Origin: Firmicutes bacterium UBA5201
GTDB lineage: Bacteria > Bacillota > Clostridia > Peptostreptococcales > Acidaminobacteraceae
NCBI GenBank assembly: GCA_002412775.1
Contig: DHVT01000011.1
Span: 62,001 to 126,000 of the forward strand
Direction of reading: 5' to 3'
Length of the DNA: 64,000 bases
Part shown: positions 8,366 through 17,139 of the stretch, piece by piece
Layout of the letters: each line of letters opens with the position of its first letter
Position numbering within the stretch: the first letter of the stretch is position 1
The notes under the pieces: generated by a model
Told to the model about the DNA's origin: nothing
The model's input: only the letters and a program-made list of their open reading frames with translations
Database searches by the model: none
Program-made: the position numbers and the translations under genes

Positions 8366-9163
8366 ATGTTGCGCAAAAGTATATTTTTACTAATTTTGGT
8401 AAGCATGTTTCTCGTTGGCGATTTCGGATATTCCGAGGTCAAACCTATCGTAGACGATTCGGACAAGCAACTGGGAGTCGTTCATATAACCTATAAAAAA
8501 GCAGATGCAGCCGTATACAAAGTATTGGTCATGAAAGATGACAAAAAAATCTCCTACCCTTTCAAAGCGGATGGCGTCACAGAATCATTCCCGCTTCAAT
8601 TGGGTAACGGAAGCTACAGGGTGGGACTCCTCAAAAATGTGGGAGGCACCAAATATGCTTACGTCTCTTCAAAGACAATCGTCATAGATCTCAAGGATCC
8701 CAATGTGGTATATTTGAATTCCGTTCAAAATGTCAATTGGAACGAGGAAAATGAATCCATAGTGTTTGGCAGGGAACTGATCAAACCGACGTCTCTTTTA
8801 AGAACCAGAATCAAAACGCTATATGATTATGTGGTTAAAAATGTCACTTATGACTATGATAAAATTCCGACGCTCACAGCGGATTATGTTCCGAACATCG
8901 ATGAGACCTATACTGACCTGAAGGGAATCTGTTACGACTATAGCGCCCTTTTCGCCGGCATACAAAGGAGTCAAGGGATACCGACCAGACTTGTAAAAGG
9001 ATATTCCAAGTTCGTGGAAGGTTATCATGCGTGGAACGAGATCTACATCAACGGCAACTGGTACATCATCGACTCAACCGTTGACGCCACTCTGACCGGA
9101 GCAAAAATATATGTGAGAATGTACAAAAGCACAGACGATTATACAAAAGTATATGATTATTGA
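8366..9163 (+). CDS. Secreted transglutaminase-like protein
   Basis: 265 residues with a signal peptide (MLRKSIFLLILVSMFLVG, basic then hydrophobic). The C-terminal part is a transglutaminase-like core: GICYDYSALFAG holds the Cys, GYHAWNEIY the His and YIIDSTVDA the Asp of the triad. These domains are often proteases or peptide ligases of the cell envelope. The first half (residues 25-130) is a beta-rich segment of unknown role. GCAGGTGA at 8353-8360 gives the ribosome site. Position after pilT suggests, but does not prove, a link with surface structures. Confidence 0.85.
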   Translation: MLRKSIFLLILVSMFLVGDFGYSEVKPIVDDSDKQLGVVHITYKKADAAVYKVLVMKDDKKISYPFKADGVTESFPLQLGNGSYRVGLLKNVGGTKYAYVSSKTIVIDLKDPNVVYLNSVQNVNWNEENESIVFGRELIKPTSLLRTRIKTLYDYVVKNVTYDYDKIPTLTADYVPNIDETYTDLKGICYDYSALFAGIQRSQGIPTRLVKGYSKFVEGYHAWNEIYINGNWYIIDSTVDATLTGAKIYVRMYKSTDDYTKVYDY

Positions 9164-9180
9164 TGAATAAGGAGCATGTT

Positions 9181-9726
9181 ATGGTAGTTGTTTTTTTCGC
9201 GGAAGGTTTTGAGGAAGTCGAGGCACTGGCAACTGTTGATGTGCTCAGACGTGCAAAGATTGATGTGAAAATGATCGGCATCCAAAGTATGACCGTAAAA
9301 GGTTCGCATGGTATAAATGTTGGAATGGATGGTGGTTTTGAGGACCTGGGGTCGATCGATGATTTGGAATGCATCGTACTCCCTGGTGGTATGCCTGGAA
9401 CCAACAATCTGAAGGCAAACGATAAAGTCGGGAAATGGCTGAAAACAGCAGAGGCGAATGGGAAATATATAGCTGCGATTTGTGCGGCTCCAATTGTCCT
9501 CGGCCACTTTGGCATTATGGAAGGCAAAAAGTTCACGTGTTACCCGGGATTTGAGAAAGATTTGCCGAATCACGTGCACGTTTCTGAATCGGTTGTGACA
9601 GACGGCAAATTGATCACTGCGAGAGGTGTGGGTGTCGCGCTGGATTTCGGACTTGAAATTGTGAAACATCTTAAAGATCCAATCACCAGTGATGCGCTCA
9701 GAGCGAATATGGTGATGAGGGATTGA
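9181..9726 (+). CDS. DJ-1/PfpI family protein
   Basis: 181 residues. I start at ATG 9181 (MVVVFFAEGFEE) because AAGGAG (9169-9174) is well placed and because family members begin at this point; an upstream TTG at 9160 lacks a site. The nucleophile Cys101 lies in AAICAAPIVLG and the partner Glu in AEGFEEVE. Family members include deglycase/glyoxalase-type and stress-protective enzymes, and some are annotated as ThiJ; the substrate here is unknown. Ends at a bidirectional terminator. Confidence 0.88.
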   Translation: MVVVFFAEGFEEVEALATVDVLRRAKIDVKMIGIQSMTVKGSHGINVGMDGGFEDLGSIDDLECIVLPGGMPGTNNLKANDKVGKWLKTAEANGKYIAAICAAPIVLGHFGIMEGKKFTCYPGFEKDLPNHVHVSESVVTDGKLITARGVGVALDFGLEIVKHLKDPITSDALRANMVMRD

Positions 9727-9736
9727 CAAAAAAAAC

Positions 9737-9773
9737 AAAAAGCTGAATGGAATGATTTCCTTCAGCTTTTTTT
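9737..9773. terminator. Bidirectional Rho-independent terminator
   Basis: AAAAGCTGAA pairs with TTCAGCTTTT, with an inner GGAA/TTCC pair after a bulged T. The A-run on the left and T-run on the right let it serve the convergent DJ-1 gene and the 290-aa membrane protein gene. Confidence 0.85.
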
Positions 9774-10646
9774 CTAGTCCAGTTTTCTCCAGTAAATGCT
9801 CTTTGATCCTTTTGTTGTCGATCCTTTGGCCGTGAAATCTTCCTCTTTGGAACCTGTACCGATACTGATGACAAGCATGTAATGCTCGTAGAGTCCTCCA
9901 AGGGTGGTATCCGTAGGGCTCCTTAGATCTTCATATGTCGCGGCGGCGGTGCCGGCGAGAGCTTTGATGTAAAGTGTTCCCAGTTCTTTGGATCTTTCTT
10001 CACTGGTCCCGGGTTTCACAATGATGGCAACTCCGAGCGTATTGCCTTGAGGAATGATTTTAGCGCTTTCGACATCAATGTTTTTCTTGATTTCATCCGT
10101 AGCGATGGCAATCATGGTTTCAGTGATCGGATAGACCGTTTCCGGGGAGTCCTTGTCAGGACTTGTATCTGTTCCGAATCCGGCTGGACCGCCATCGAGT
10201 GATTCCTTGCCCTCGAGATTGACATCGAGTTCGTCGTAAGGTGTTGCAAATCTCAAAATCGCAAATACCAACAGCAGTGAAATGAGTAAAAACACCAGAT
10301 GTCTAATTTTGAACTTATACTTTTTCCTCTCAGAGCTTGATGGCTGAATGCCTGCCTCTGAAAGTTTTCGTTCCAGTCTTGTTTTTGTGGTTTCAAAACG
10401 GTCCACGATTCCAGAAACCTCATCCGCATTGATCAACTCTATGGCTTGATTGCAAATTGTGAGTGCTTCAGTCAAACGATGTCTTTTTTCAAGCAGCCGT
10501 ATGGCACTTTCATATGTTTTTGAAATTTTCGGTGTATATTTTTCAAATATTTCCAAATAGATGCCGAGAGCAATTTCCTCGTTGATCATTTCCATTTTTT
10601 GAGCTTTTTGTGTGAGAATATAGAGTTCGTTGGTTTTTTCAGACAT
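9774..10646 (-). CDS. Single-pass membrane protein of unknown function
   Basis: 290 residues. The N-terminal 95 are helical with TPR-like spacing (KTYESAIRLLEK, LTEALTICNQAIEL) and should lie in the cytoplasm because a basic stretch (RKKYKFKIR) precedes one membrane helix at about 115-133. The C-terminal 155 residues are outside: a Gly/Asp/Pro linker, then a compact domain with ETMIAIATDEIKK and VAIIVKPGTSEER. I recognise no family. AGGGGTG precedes the ATG. The promoter contains an exact GCCGATAA. A link to motility or surface sensing is only inferred from that. Confidence 0.7.
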   Translation of the reverse strand: MSEKTNELYILTQKAQKMEMINEEIALGIYLEIFEKYTPKISKTYESAIRLLEKRHRLTEALTICNQAIELINADEVSGIVDRFETTKTRLERKLSEAGIQPSSSERKKYKFKIRHLVFLLISLLLVFAILRFATPYDELDVNLEGKESLDGGPAGFGTDTSPDKDSPETVYPITETMIAIATDEIKKNIDVESAKIIPQGNTLGVAIIVKPGTSEERSKELGTLYIKALAGTAAATYEDLRSPTDTTLGGLYEHYMLVISIGTGSKEEDFTAKGSTTKGSKSIYWRKLD

Positions 10647-10664
10647 GATTTCACCCCTAATATA

Positions 10665-10691
10665 TTATCGGCAAAATTAGATAAAGTGTTA
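10665..10691 (-). promoter_or_regulatory. Possible sigma-28-type promoter of the 290-aa membrane protein
   Basis: On the minus strand: TAAC (10691-10688), 15 nt, GCCGATAA (10672-10665). The -10 octamer is exact and the -35 is one base off. The transcript would start almost at the ribosome site, which makes this weaker than the promoter at 2231. Confidence 0.35.
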
Positions 10692-10724
10692 ACAATTTAT
10701 TCAAAACTTTATGATGATATAAAG

Positions 10725-10753
10725 TTGACGCTTTTAATCGGATATATTATAAT
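10725..10753 (+). promoter_or_regulatory. Sigma-A promoter of the isc operon
   Basis: TTGACG (10725-10730), a 17-nt spacer and TATAAT (10748-10753), 42 nt before iscR. This is near consensus and the only good housekeeping promoter before iscRSU. IscR-type regulators often repress their own promoter, but I do not see an operator clear enough to mark. Confidence 0.75.
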
Positions 10754-10795
10754 GAATATGATTTCTTAGTAAACAACTAGGGATTAAAGGAGTGT

Positions 10796-11263
10796 ATGGA
10801 TTTGAAATTATCAACACGAGGCAGATACGGTTTAAAGGCAATGTTTGATTTGGCGCTTTACTACGGTGAAGGTCCGATATCACTTACGAATATCGCCGAG
10901 AGACAGGCAATATCGGTCAACTATTTGGAACAATTGATATCGCCGCTTCGAAAAGCGGGACTTGTTGAAAGTGTACGTGGCGCCCAAGGCGGCTATATGC
11001 TGTCGAGAGCTCCAGGGACAATAACGGTTGGCAGCATACTCACCACGCTGGAAGGGCCACTCGCTCCTACGGATTGTGTAGTCATAGATGGTGGCGAGGA
11101 CTTTTGTGACCACTCACAGTATTGCGTGACCAAAGTCATATATGAAAAGATTTACGAAAGCATTACCAGTGTAGTCAACTCAATAACATTACAGCATATG
11201 ATCGATGATTATGAAAATAATCAGGATTCGATGATTGTACATACTATTTGTGAATGCAAATAG
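10796..11263 (+). CDS. iscR: Rrf2-family regulator of Fe-S cluster assembly (IscR-type)
   Basis: 155 residues: winged helix (LSTRGRYGLKAMFDLA, AISVNYLEQLISPLRKAGLV, RGAQGGYML) and the three cluster-ligand cysteines at 94, 104 and 110 (C-x9-C-x5-C). In IscR these bind an Fe-S cluster and sense cluster supply. ATG 10796 is only 3 nt after AAGGAG; the TTG at 10802 is spaced 9 nt and would give the family-typical start MKLSTRGRYG, so it may be the true start. First gene of iscR-iscS-iscU. Confidence 0.92.
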   Translation: MDLKLSTRGRYGLKAMFDLALYYGEGPISLTNIAERQAISVNYLEQLISPLRKAGLVESVRGAQGGYMLSRAPGTITVGSILTTLEGPLAPTDCVVIDGGEDFCDHSQYCVTKVIYEKIYESITSVVNSITLQHMIDDYENNQDSMIVHTICECK

Positions 11264-11284
11264 AATCTGGGGGAGGGTATCACT

Positions 11285-12460
11285 TTGAAAAGAATTTATA
11301 TGGATTATTCGGCGACGACACCTGTAAAACAAGAAGTGCTTGATGCAATGCTTCCGTATTTCACCGAACACTTTGGAAACGCATCCAGTATACATGGTTA
11401 TGGTCAAGACGCGAAAAGGGCACTTGAAGCCTCTCGTGCGACGATCGCAGGCACCATCGGCGCTCCTGCCGACACCTTTTATTTCACAGGTGGCGGTTCT
11501 GAAGCGGACAACTGGGCACTCAAAGGTGTCATGAAAGCCAATCCGGGCAAGGGCAACCATCTGATCACATGCAAAATTGAGCATCATGGCATATTGCATA
11601 CATGTGAGACTCTTGAGAAAGAGGGATTCGAAGTCACATATCTCGACGTGGATTCAGAGGGAATGGTCAGTCTTGAGGCGCTCGAGGCGGCAATAAAACC
11701 AAGTACGGTCATGATATCCATCATGTTCATCAACAATGAGATCGGAACGATGCAACCCATTGCGGAAATCGGAAAAATCGCACGCAAGCACGGTGTCATT
11801 TTCCATACCGATGCGGTTCAAGCGCTCGGAAACGTCAAAATCGACGTGGACGAACTGAATGTAGACCTCATGAGCTTTTCAGCTCATAAAATATATGGCC
11901 CTAAAGGAATCGGCGGACTTTATATCCGCAAAGGCATCAAAATTCAGAATTTGATCGAAGGAGGCGCCCAGGAAAGAAAAAGACGTGCGGGCACTGAAAA
12001 TATTCCAGGGATCGTCGGATTCGCGAAAGCGGCTGAAATCGCCCATGAGCATTTGGATGCGCATATCGAAAAGTTGACCTACCTGAGAGATCGCCTAGTG
12101 AAGGGCATTCTCGAATCAGTTGAGTATTCCAAGTACAACGGTCATCCGACACTCAGACATCCAGGCAATGTCAATGTCTGTTTTGAATTCATCGAGGGCG
12201 AGGCGCTTCTGCTCAGCCTGAACGCCAAAGGGATTGCAGGATCCAGTGGTTCCGCATGTACGTCGGGGTCGCTTGATCCGTCACATGTGCTTATGTCAAT
12301 AGGACTGCCTCATGAAATAGCACACGGTTCACTCAGACTTTCACTTGGAGACTTCAATTCTGAAGAGGAAGTGGATTACGCTGTGGAATCACTGGTGGAA
12401 GTCGTTCACAAACTGAGAATGATGTCACCGCTTTATGATAAAGTCAAGGGAGGAAAATAA
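11285..12460 (+). CDS. iscS: Cysteine desulfurase IscS/NifS
   Basis: 391 residues with a TTG start at 11285, supported by GGGAGG at 11271-11276 and by the family-typical N-terminus MKRIYMDYSATTP. The PLP lysine is Lys202 (SFSAHKIYGPKG), the His stacking on PLP is in KIEHHG, and the persulfide cysteine is Cys325 in SGSACTSGSLDPSHVL. It takes sulfur from cysteine and passes it to the scaffold IscU encoded 3 nt downstream. The short active-site loop SACTSG is typical of group I (IscS) enzymes. Confidence 0.96.
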   Translation: MKRIYMDYSATTPVKQEVLDAMLPYFTEHFGNASSIHGYGQDAKRALEASRATIAGTIGAPADTFYFTGGGSEADNWALKGVMKANPGKGNHLITCKIEHHGILHTCETLEKEGFEVTYLDVDSEGMVSLEALEAAIKPSTVMISIMFINNEIGTMQPIAEIGKIARKHGVIFHTDAVQALGNVKIDVDELNVDLMSFSAHKIYGPKGIGGLYIRKGIKIQNLIEGGAQERKRRAGTENIPGIVGFAKAAEIAHEHLDAHIEKLTYLRDRLVKGILESVEYSKYNGHPTLRHPGNVNVCFEFIEGEALLLSLNAKGIAGSSGSACTSGSLDPSHVLMSIGLPHEIAHGSLRLSLGDFNSEEEVDYAVESLVEVVHKLRMMSPLYDKVKGGK

Positions 12461-12463
12461 GGC

Positions 12464-12907
12464 ATGTATACAGATAAGGTAATGGATCATTTCATGAATC
12501 CTAGAAATGTCGGTGAGATCGAAAATGCCGACGGCATAGGTGAAGTCGGCAACATCAAATGCGGCGACATCATGAGAATTTATATAAAGGTCGAGGACAG
12601 TGTGATCGTAGACATCAAGTTCAAGACGTTCGGCTGTGGATCCGCAATTGCGGCCTCGTCAGTAGCGACGGAAATCATCATGGGAAAGACCGTGGAAGAC
12701 GCCCTGAAAGTGACCAATAAGCAAGTCATTGATGCTCTTGGAGGATTGCCACCGGTCAAAATCCACTGTTCCGTCCTTGCTGAGCAAGCTCTGAAAGCGG
12801 CCATATACGACTATGCGACGAAAAACAATTTGGAATTTGAGGGGCTGAAGGGTTATAATCCGGTGGACGATCATGACCATCACGATGTCGTCGATATCGA
12901 ATTCTAA
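12464..12907 (+). CDS. iscU: Fe-S cluster scaffold protein IscU (NifU N-terminal type)
   Basis: 147 residues. The cluster ligands Cys33 (GNIKCGD), Cys58 (FGCGSA) and Cys102 (KIHCSVLA) and the accessory Asp35 are present, as is LPPVK, the usual HscA-binding motif region. The C-terminus is extended by an acidic His-rich tail (DDHDHHD), common in clostridial homologues. No hscA, hscB or fdx follows, as in other Gram-positive bacteria where IscS-IscU act alone. Confidence 0.95.
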   Translation: MYTDKVMDHFMNPRNVGEIENADGIGEVGNIKCGDIMRIYIKVEDSVIVDIKFKTFGCGSAIAASSVATEIIMGKTVEDALKVTNKQVIDALGGLPPVKIHCSVLAEQALKAAIYDYATKNNLEFEGLKGYNPVDDHDHHDVVDIEF

Positions 12908-12914
12908 AAAAAAG

Positions 12915-12943
12915 CTGTCAATTGTCAGATTTTATGGTAAAAT
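12915..12943 (+). promoter_or_regulatory. Promoter of the T-box/alaS transcript
   Basis: CTGTCA (12915-12920), 17 nt, TAAAAT (12938-12943), with TGG just before the -10 (extended -10 type). It lies directly after the iscU stop codon. Confidence 0.5.
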
Positions 12944-12964
12944 GTTTTAAAGAAAATTTATATT

Positions 12965-13199
12965 TGACGCAATGATGGAGAGGAGTAGATCACACCTCAG
13001 AGAGTACGCACCTTGCTGAAAGCGTACACAGTGATTGAAGCAGCTCTTGAGCACCGATTTCGAAAGTTGAGTAGAATTCGGCGTTTTGCACACGATAACG
13101 TGCCTTAATGACCTTCAGAGTGATTGGATGATTCCAATAAGCAGGGTGGTACCGCGATTACGTCGTCCCTGCATTACGCCACTTCTGGAGGTTTTTTTA
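12965..13199 (+). promoter_or_regulatory. T-box riboswitch (tRNA-Ala sensing) leader of alaS
   Basis: The T-box sequence AGGGTGGTACCGCG is at 13143-13156. Stem I is recognisable: GGAGTAGATCAC (5' base), AGAGAG (12991 region), then GTGATTGAAGCAGCTC with TTGAG. By alignment to the usual GAA-specifier-RCYC-TTGAG pattern the specifier is GCA (13040-13042), an alanine codon. ATCAC near 12985 pairs with GTGAT at 13031-13035. The terminator form pairs ACCTTCAGAGTG (13111-13122) with CACTTCTGGAGGT (13180-13192), followed by a T-run to 13198. Uncharged tRNA-Ala should stabilise the antiterminator and allow alaS transcription. Confidence 0.95.
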
Positions 13200-13228
13200 C
13201 GTTAAATGAATCGGGGAGGATCAAAACT

Positions 13229-15853
13229 ATGAAAAAAATGGGATTAAATGAGATCAGAAAAGCTTTTTTGGATTTTTATGAGGAAAAAGGACACCATGTA
13301 TCGGCGTCCTATCCACTCGTGCCACTGAACGACAAAAGTTTGCTTCTTGTAAACGCGGGAATGCAGCCACTGAAAAATTACTTCACAGGGATTGAGACGC
13401 CACCCAATGTGCGTATGGCCACGTGCCAAAAATGTATTCGTACCGGTGATATAGAAAACGTCGGCGTTACAGCACGACATGCCACATTTTTTGAGATGCT
13501 AGGCAATTTCTCTTTTGGAGATTATTTTAAAGAAGGTGCTATTAAACTCAGTTGGGAGTTCATCACAGATGTGCTCGAAATGCCGGTTGATCTTCTTTGG
13601 CCATCTGTTTATCATGAGGACGATGAAGCATTCGCAATATGGAGAGATGTCATAGGCGTGCCTGAGGAGAAAATTGTCAGACTCGGCAAAGCGGATAATT
13701 TTTGGGAAATTGGAACTGGTCCATGTGGTCCGTGTTCAGAGATTTATTTTGATCGCGGTGAAGCGTATGGTTGTGGAGATCCGGACTGTAAACCTGGCTG
13801 TGAATGTGAACGTTACCTTGAGTTTTGGAACCTCGTTTTCACTCAATACAATAGAGATGAAAGCGGCAATTATACAGATCTTGAAAAGAAAAACATAGAC
13901 ACGGGAATGGGACTTGAGCGTATTGCATGTATATTGCAGGATGTGGACTCCATATTTGAAGTGGATACCATCAAGCTCATACGTGACAAAGTCATTGAAA
14001 TGTCAGGTGTCACCTATGGTAAAGAGCGCAAGACGGACATTTCCGTAAGAATCATCACAGACCATATCAAAGCAGTGACGTTCATGGTCGGCGACGGCAT
14101 CATGCCAAACAACGAAGGTAGAGGGTATGTGCTCAGAAGACTCCTCAGAAGGGCTTCAAGACATGCGAAAATGATCGGCATGTCAGGAGCGGTGCTCACA
14201 ATTCTTGTGGATACGGTCATTGAGGCCTATGGTGAGAGTTATGACAATCTGATCGAAAGAAAAGACTACATCAAAAAAATAATAGCAGTGGAAGAGGAAC
14301 GTTTTCAAGCGACCATCGATCAGGGTCTCACGATCTTGACAGAGTACATGGACGAACTCAAAGCGACAGGAAGTTCAGAACTCAGTGGTGAAAACGCATT
14401 CCGTCTGTACGACACTTATGGTTTTCCGCTTGAACTCACCAAAGAGATTTTGGATGAGTACGGACTTACCATAGACGAGGCATCTTTTGTGGAGCAAATG
14501 ACAGCACAACGAGAGCGTGCGCGTGCCGCAAGGGGTAGTGGAGACGAATTGGGTTGGGCAAATGATGCGGTGAGTCAACTGCCTAAAGAGATCCAATCCC
14601 GATTTGATGGTTATAGTAAGCTTTCCATGTCATCCACAGTGACCGCAATTGTTGCGGAAGTCACACTCGAGGAAGCTTTTGAAGGCATGGAAGTCTCTTT
14701 CATTTTGGATGAGACACCATTTTATCCTGAAGGCGGCGGGCAAGTCGGCGACATCGGAATCCTCATGACAGATGCTTTCACAGCTGAAGTGATCGAGACG
14801 AAAAAAGGTGTGGGCAATAGGATCATCCATCATGCGACCGTGACAAAAGGCAAAATCAAAGTGGGCGAGAAAGTCGAGGCGATTGTGGATTTGACAACAC
14901 GTATGTCGACCGCAAGAAACCACTCCGCGACGCATCTGCTCCACAAAGCGCTTAGAGAACTTCTTGGAACACACGTCGAGCAAGCCGGATCCATGGTCAG
15001 CCCGGAACGTCTGAGGTTTGACTTCTCCCATTTTGAGCCTATATCCGGAGCGGACATCAGAGCCATTGAAAAAATGGTCAACAAGCAAATTTTCAGAGCT
15101 ATGGGAATCGATACAGAGGAGATGGATATCGAATCCGCTAAAACCAAAGGCGCCATGGCACTTTTCGGTGAGAAATACGGTGACTCGGTAAGGGTTGTGA
15201 CCATGGGGGACTACAGTGTTGAACTTTGTGGGGGAACCCATCTCACAAACACTTCTGAAATCGGCATGTTCAAAATCACCTCTGAATCGGGTGTGGCCGC
15301 TGGTGTGAGAAGAATTGAAGCGACAACCGGTGAAAACGTTTATAATTTGTTAACACAATATGAAGCAAAAATTCAAAGTGTTTCTGATATTCTTAAGACA
15401 ACTGTACAAGACGTGGAAAGCAAAGCGGAAAGCATTTTGTCTGAGATAAAAGCTTTGAACCGTGAAAACGAGCAACTCAAAAACAAACTCGCAAAAAGCT
15501 CGCTGTCGGACATCATAGAGCACGTCACCGTCATAAAAGGCATACACATCGTCACGGCAAAGTTTGCCGGAATCGACATGAACACCCTTAGAAACATGGG
15601 CGATCAGCTCAAAAACAAGTGGGAGTCCAGTGTGGTCGTGCTTGCGAACGATGCGGGAGATAAAGTCGAACTGCTTGCCATGGTATCGGATGCGGCCATC
15701 AAAAATGGGGCACATGCGGGCAATATCATCAGGGAAGTTGCGAAAATCACCGGCGGCGGTGGTGGTGGAAAGCCAAATATGGCTCAAGCCGGTGGCAAGG
15801 ATGCGGAAAAAATTGATGAAGCTTTACAAAAAGTTTATGCATTATTGTCCTAA
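13229..15853 (+). CDS. alaS: Alanyl-tRNA synthetase
   Basis: 874 residues from ATG 13229, chosen because GGGGAGGA (13213-13220) lies in front and the longer frame runs into the T-box. Class II catalytic core with RHATFFEMLGNFSFGDYFKE and GLERIACILQ; editing domain with HSATHLLHKAL and the zinc-site motif CGGTHLTNTSEIG; coiled segment at 720-770; C-terminal DHHA1/C-Ala domain with the glycine run GGGGGGKPNMAQAGG. It charges tRNA-Ala and clears mischarged Ser/Gly. Expression is under the T-box upstream. Confidence 0.97.
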   Translation: MKKMGLNEIRKAFLDFYEEKGHHVSASYPLVPLNDKSLLLVNAGMQPLKNYFTGIETPPNVRMATCQKCIRTGDIENVGVTARHATFFEMLGNFSFGDYFKEGAIKLSWEFITDVLEMPVDLLWPSVYHEDDEAFAIWRDVIGVPEEKIVRLGKADNFWEIGTGPCGPCSEIYFDRGEAYGCGDPDCKPGCECERYLEFWNLVFTQYNRDESGNYTDLEKKNIDTGMGLERIACILQDVDSIFEVDTIKLIRDKVIEMSGVTYGKERKTDISVRIITDHIKAVTFMVGDGIMPNNEGRGYVLRRLLRRASRHAKMIGMSGAVLTILVDTVIEAYGESYDNLIERKDYIKKIIAVEEERFQATIDQGLTILTEYMDELKATGSSELSGENAFRLYDTYGFPLELTKEILDEYGLTIDEASFVEQMTAQRERARAARGSGDELGWANDAVSQLPKEIQSRFDGYSKLSMSSTVTAIVAEVTLEEAFEGMEVSFILDETPFYPEGGGQVGDIGILMTDAFTAEVIETKKGVGNRIIHHATVTKGKIKVGEKVEAIVDLTTRMSTARNHSATHLLHKALRELLGTHVEQAGSMVSPERLRFDFSHFEPISGADIRAIEKMVNKQIFRAMGIDTEEMDIESAKTKGAMALFGEKYGDSVRVVTMGDYSVELCGGTHLTNTSEIGMFKITSESGVAAGVRRIEATTGENVYNLLTQYEAKIQSVSDILKTTVQDVESKAESILSEIKALNRENEQLKNKLAKSSLSDIIEHVTVIKGIHIVTAKFAGIDMNTLRNMGDQLKNKWESSVVVLANDAGDKVELLAMVSDAAIKNGAHAGNIIREVAKITGGGGGGKPNMAQAGGKDAEKIDEALQKVYALLS

Positions 15854-15891
15854 AAAGGGTATAATGACACCATACAAAGGGGGTTGTTATC

Positions 15892-16146
15892 ATGAATAAT
15901 ACTAGAAAATTCAGCGTTGAGGAATTCCTTGAACAAGGCAATCAAAAGGACATTCTGCTGTATGTCTACAACGCATTGGAAGAAAAGGGATATAATCCTG
16001 TCAACCAACTCGTAGGATACCTCATTACCGGAGATCCGACCTATATCACAACTTTCAATGAAGCTCGAACCATGATCAAAAAAATTGAACGTGATGAAAT
16101 CCTCGAAGAATTGGTGACACATTATATCGACAGTTATAAAAAATGA
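15892..16146 (+). CDS. ireB: IreB family regulatory phosphoprotein (UPF0297)
   Basis: 84 residues with the strongly conserved core YNALEEKGYNP.NQLVGYL.TGDPTYI and RKIERDE-like KKIERDEILEELV. IreB is a substrate of the Ser/Thr kinase IreK and affects envelope stress and cephalosporin resistance in enterococci. Its usual company, ireB-ruvX-DUF1292 after alaS, is kept here apart from one inserted gene. GGGGG at 15879-15883 serves as ribosome site. Confidence 0.93.
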   Translation: MNNTRKFSVEEFLEQGNQKDILLYVYNALEEKGYNPVNQLVGYLITGDPTYITTFNEARTMIKKIERDEILEELVTHYIDSYKK

Positions 16147-17093
16147 TTTATAATGAACTTGGAAAAACAGGAATAAAAGTATCAAAAATATGCTTCGGCA
16201 GTTTGACGATGGGCCCTCTCCAGCGCAATTTAAGCGTTTCAGAGGGCGCATCCTTAATCGAGTACGCGTTCGATAAAGGCATAAATTTCATTGATACGGC
16301 AGAACTTTATGAGACCAATGCGCACATCGCCAAAGCGCTGAGGTCCATCCCAAGAGATGAATTCGTCATCGCCAGCAAATGCTATGCCTATTCGGCTGAA
16401 ACAGCAGAGAAAAGTCTGAGCAAGGCACTTAGGGAACTCGAAACCGATCATCTGGATCTCTTCATGTTGCATGAGCAAATGAGTGTCCACACGATCAAGG
16501 GCCATTATGAGGCCATAGAATATTTACTAGGAATGAAAGAAAAAGGTGTCATCAGGGCATTTGGAATTTCAACACATTACGTGGAAGCGGTCAGGGCCGC
16601 CCTCAGGTATCCTGAAATCGAGGTGCTCCATCCGATTGTCAATGTGAACGGCCTCGGGATACAAGATGGGTCGATGGCGGATATGGAAAATGCGCTTAAG
16701 GCTTTTAAGAACAGTGGTGGTGGCATATTTGGCATGAAACCGCTCGGAGGTGGAAATCTACTTTCCTCAATCGATGCCTGTTTCGATTACGTGCTGGGTA
16801 GAGACTATCTGGATGCCATAGCATTCGGTATGCAAAGCCGCGATGAAATTGATTACAATGTCAATCGGATCATGGGTGAACCGATTGATTTAAATTTAAA
16901 AAACAAACTGATTCAACAGAAAAAGTCGCTCCAGATCGCTGATTGGTGTACAAAGTGTGGCGCATGCATCAAAAAATGTGACCATAAGGCACTGAGCATG
17001 GGAACTGATGGAGTGGAAATCGATAGGTCGAGATGCGTACTTTGTGGGTATTGCGCCTCTGTATGTCCTGAATTCTGCATAAAAGTGTATTAG
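16143..17093 (+). CDS. Aldo/keto reductase with C-terminal 2[4Fe-4S] ferredoxin domain
   Basis: 316 residues. AKR barrel with the catalytic set Asp51, Tyr56 (DTAELYETN), Lys79 (IASK) and a His in LFMLHEQ, followed at 270-316 by two four-cysteine clusters (C-x2-C-x2-C-x3-C in CTKCGACIKKC and C-x2-C-x2-C-x3-C in CVLCGYCASVC). Such fusions are common in anaerobes and probably pass electrons between ferredoxin and a carbonyl substrate; the substrate is unknown. The ATG overlaps the ireB stop (ATGA), so it is translationally coupled and interrupts the standard ireB-ruvX order. Confidence 0.9.
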   Translation: MIYNELGKTGIKVSKICFGSLTMGPLQRNLSVSEGASLIEYAFDKGINFIDTAELYETNAHIAKALRSIPRDEFVIASKCYAYSAETAEKSLSKALRELETDHLDLFMLHEQMSVHTIKGHYEAIEYLLGMKEKGVIRAFGISTHYVEAVRAALRYPEIEVLHPIVNVNGLGIQDGSMADMENALKAFKNSGGGIFGMKPLGGGNLLSSIDACFDYVLGRDYLDAIAFGMQSRDEIDYNVNRIMGEPIDLNLKNKLIQQKKSLQIADWCTKCGACIKKCDHKALSMGTDGVEIDRSRCVLCGYCASVCPEFCIKVY

Positions 17094-17139
17094 AGATTGT
17101 TTGTTATCACCAAATGAGATATACTGGAGGATATGGTTA

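Noticed and set aside
13124..13228. 35-residue N-terminal extension of AlaRS
   Set aside because: The stretch is the T-box antiterminator/terminator region and does not look like AlaRS; a strong ribosome site precedes 13229.
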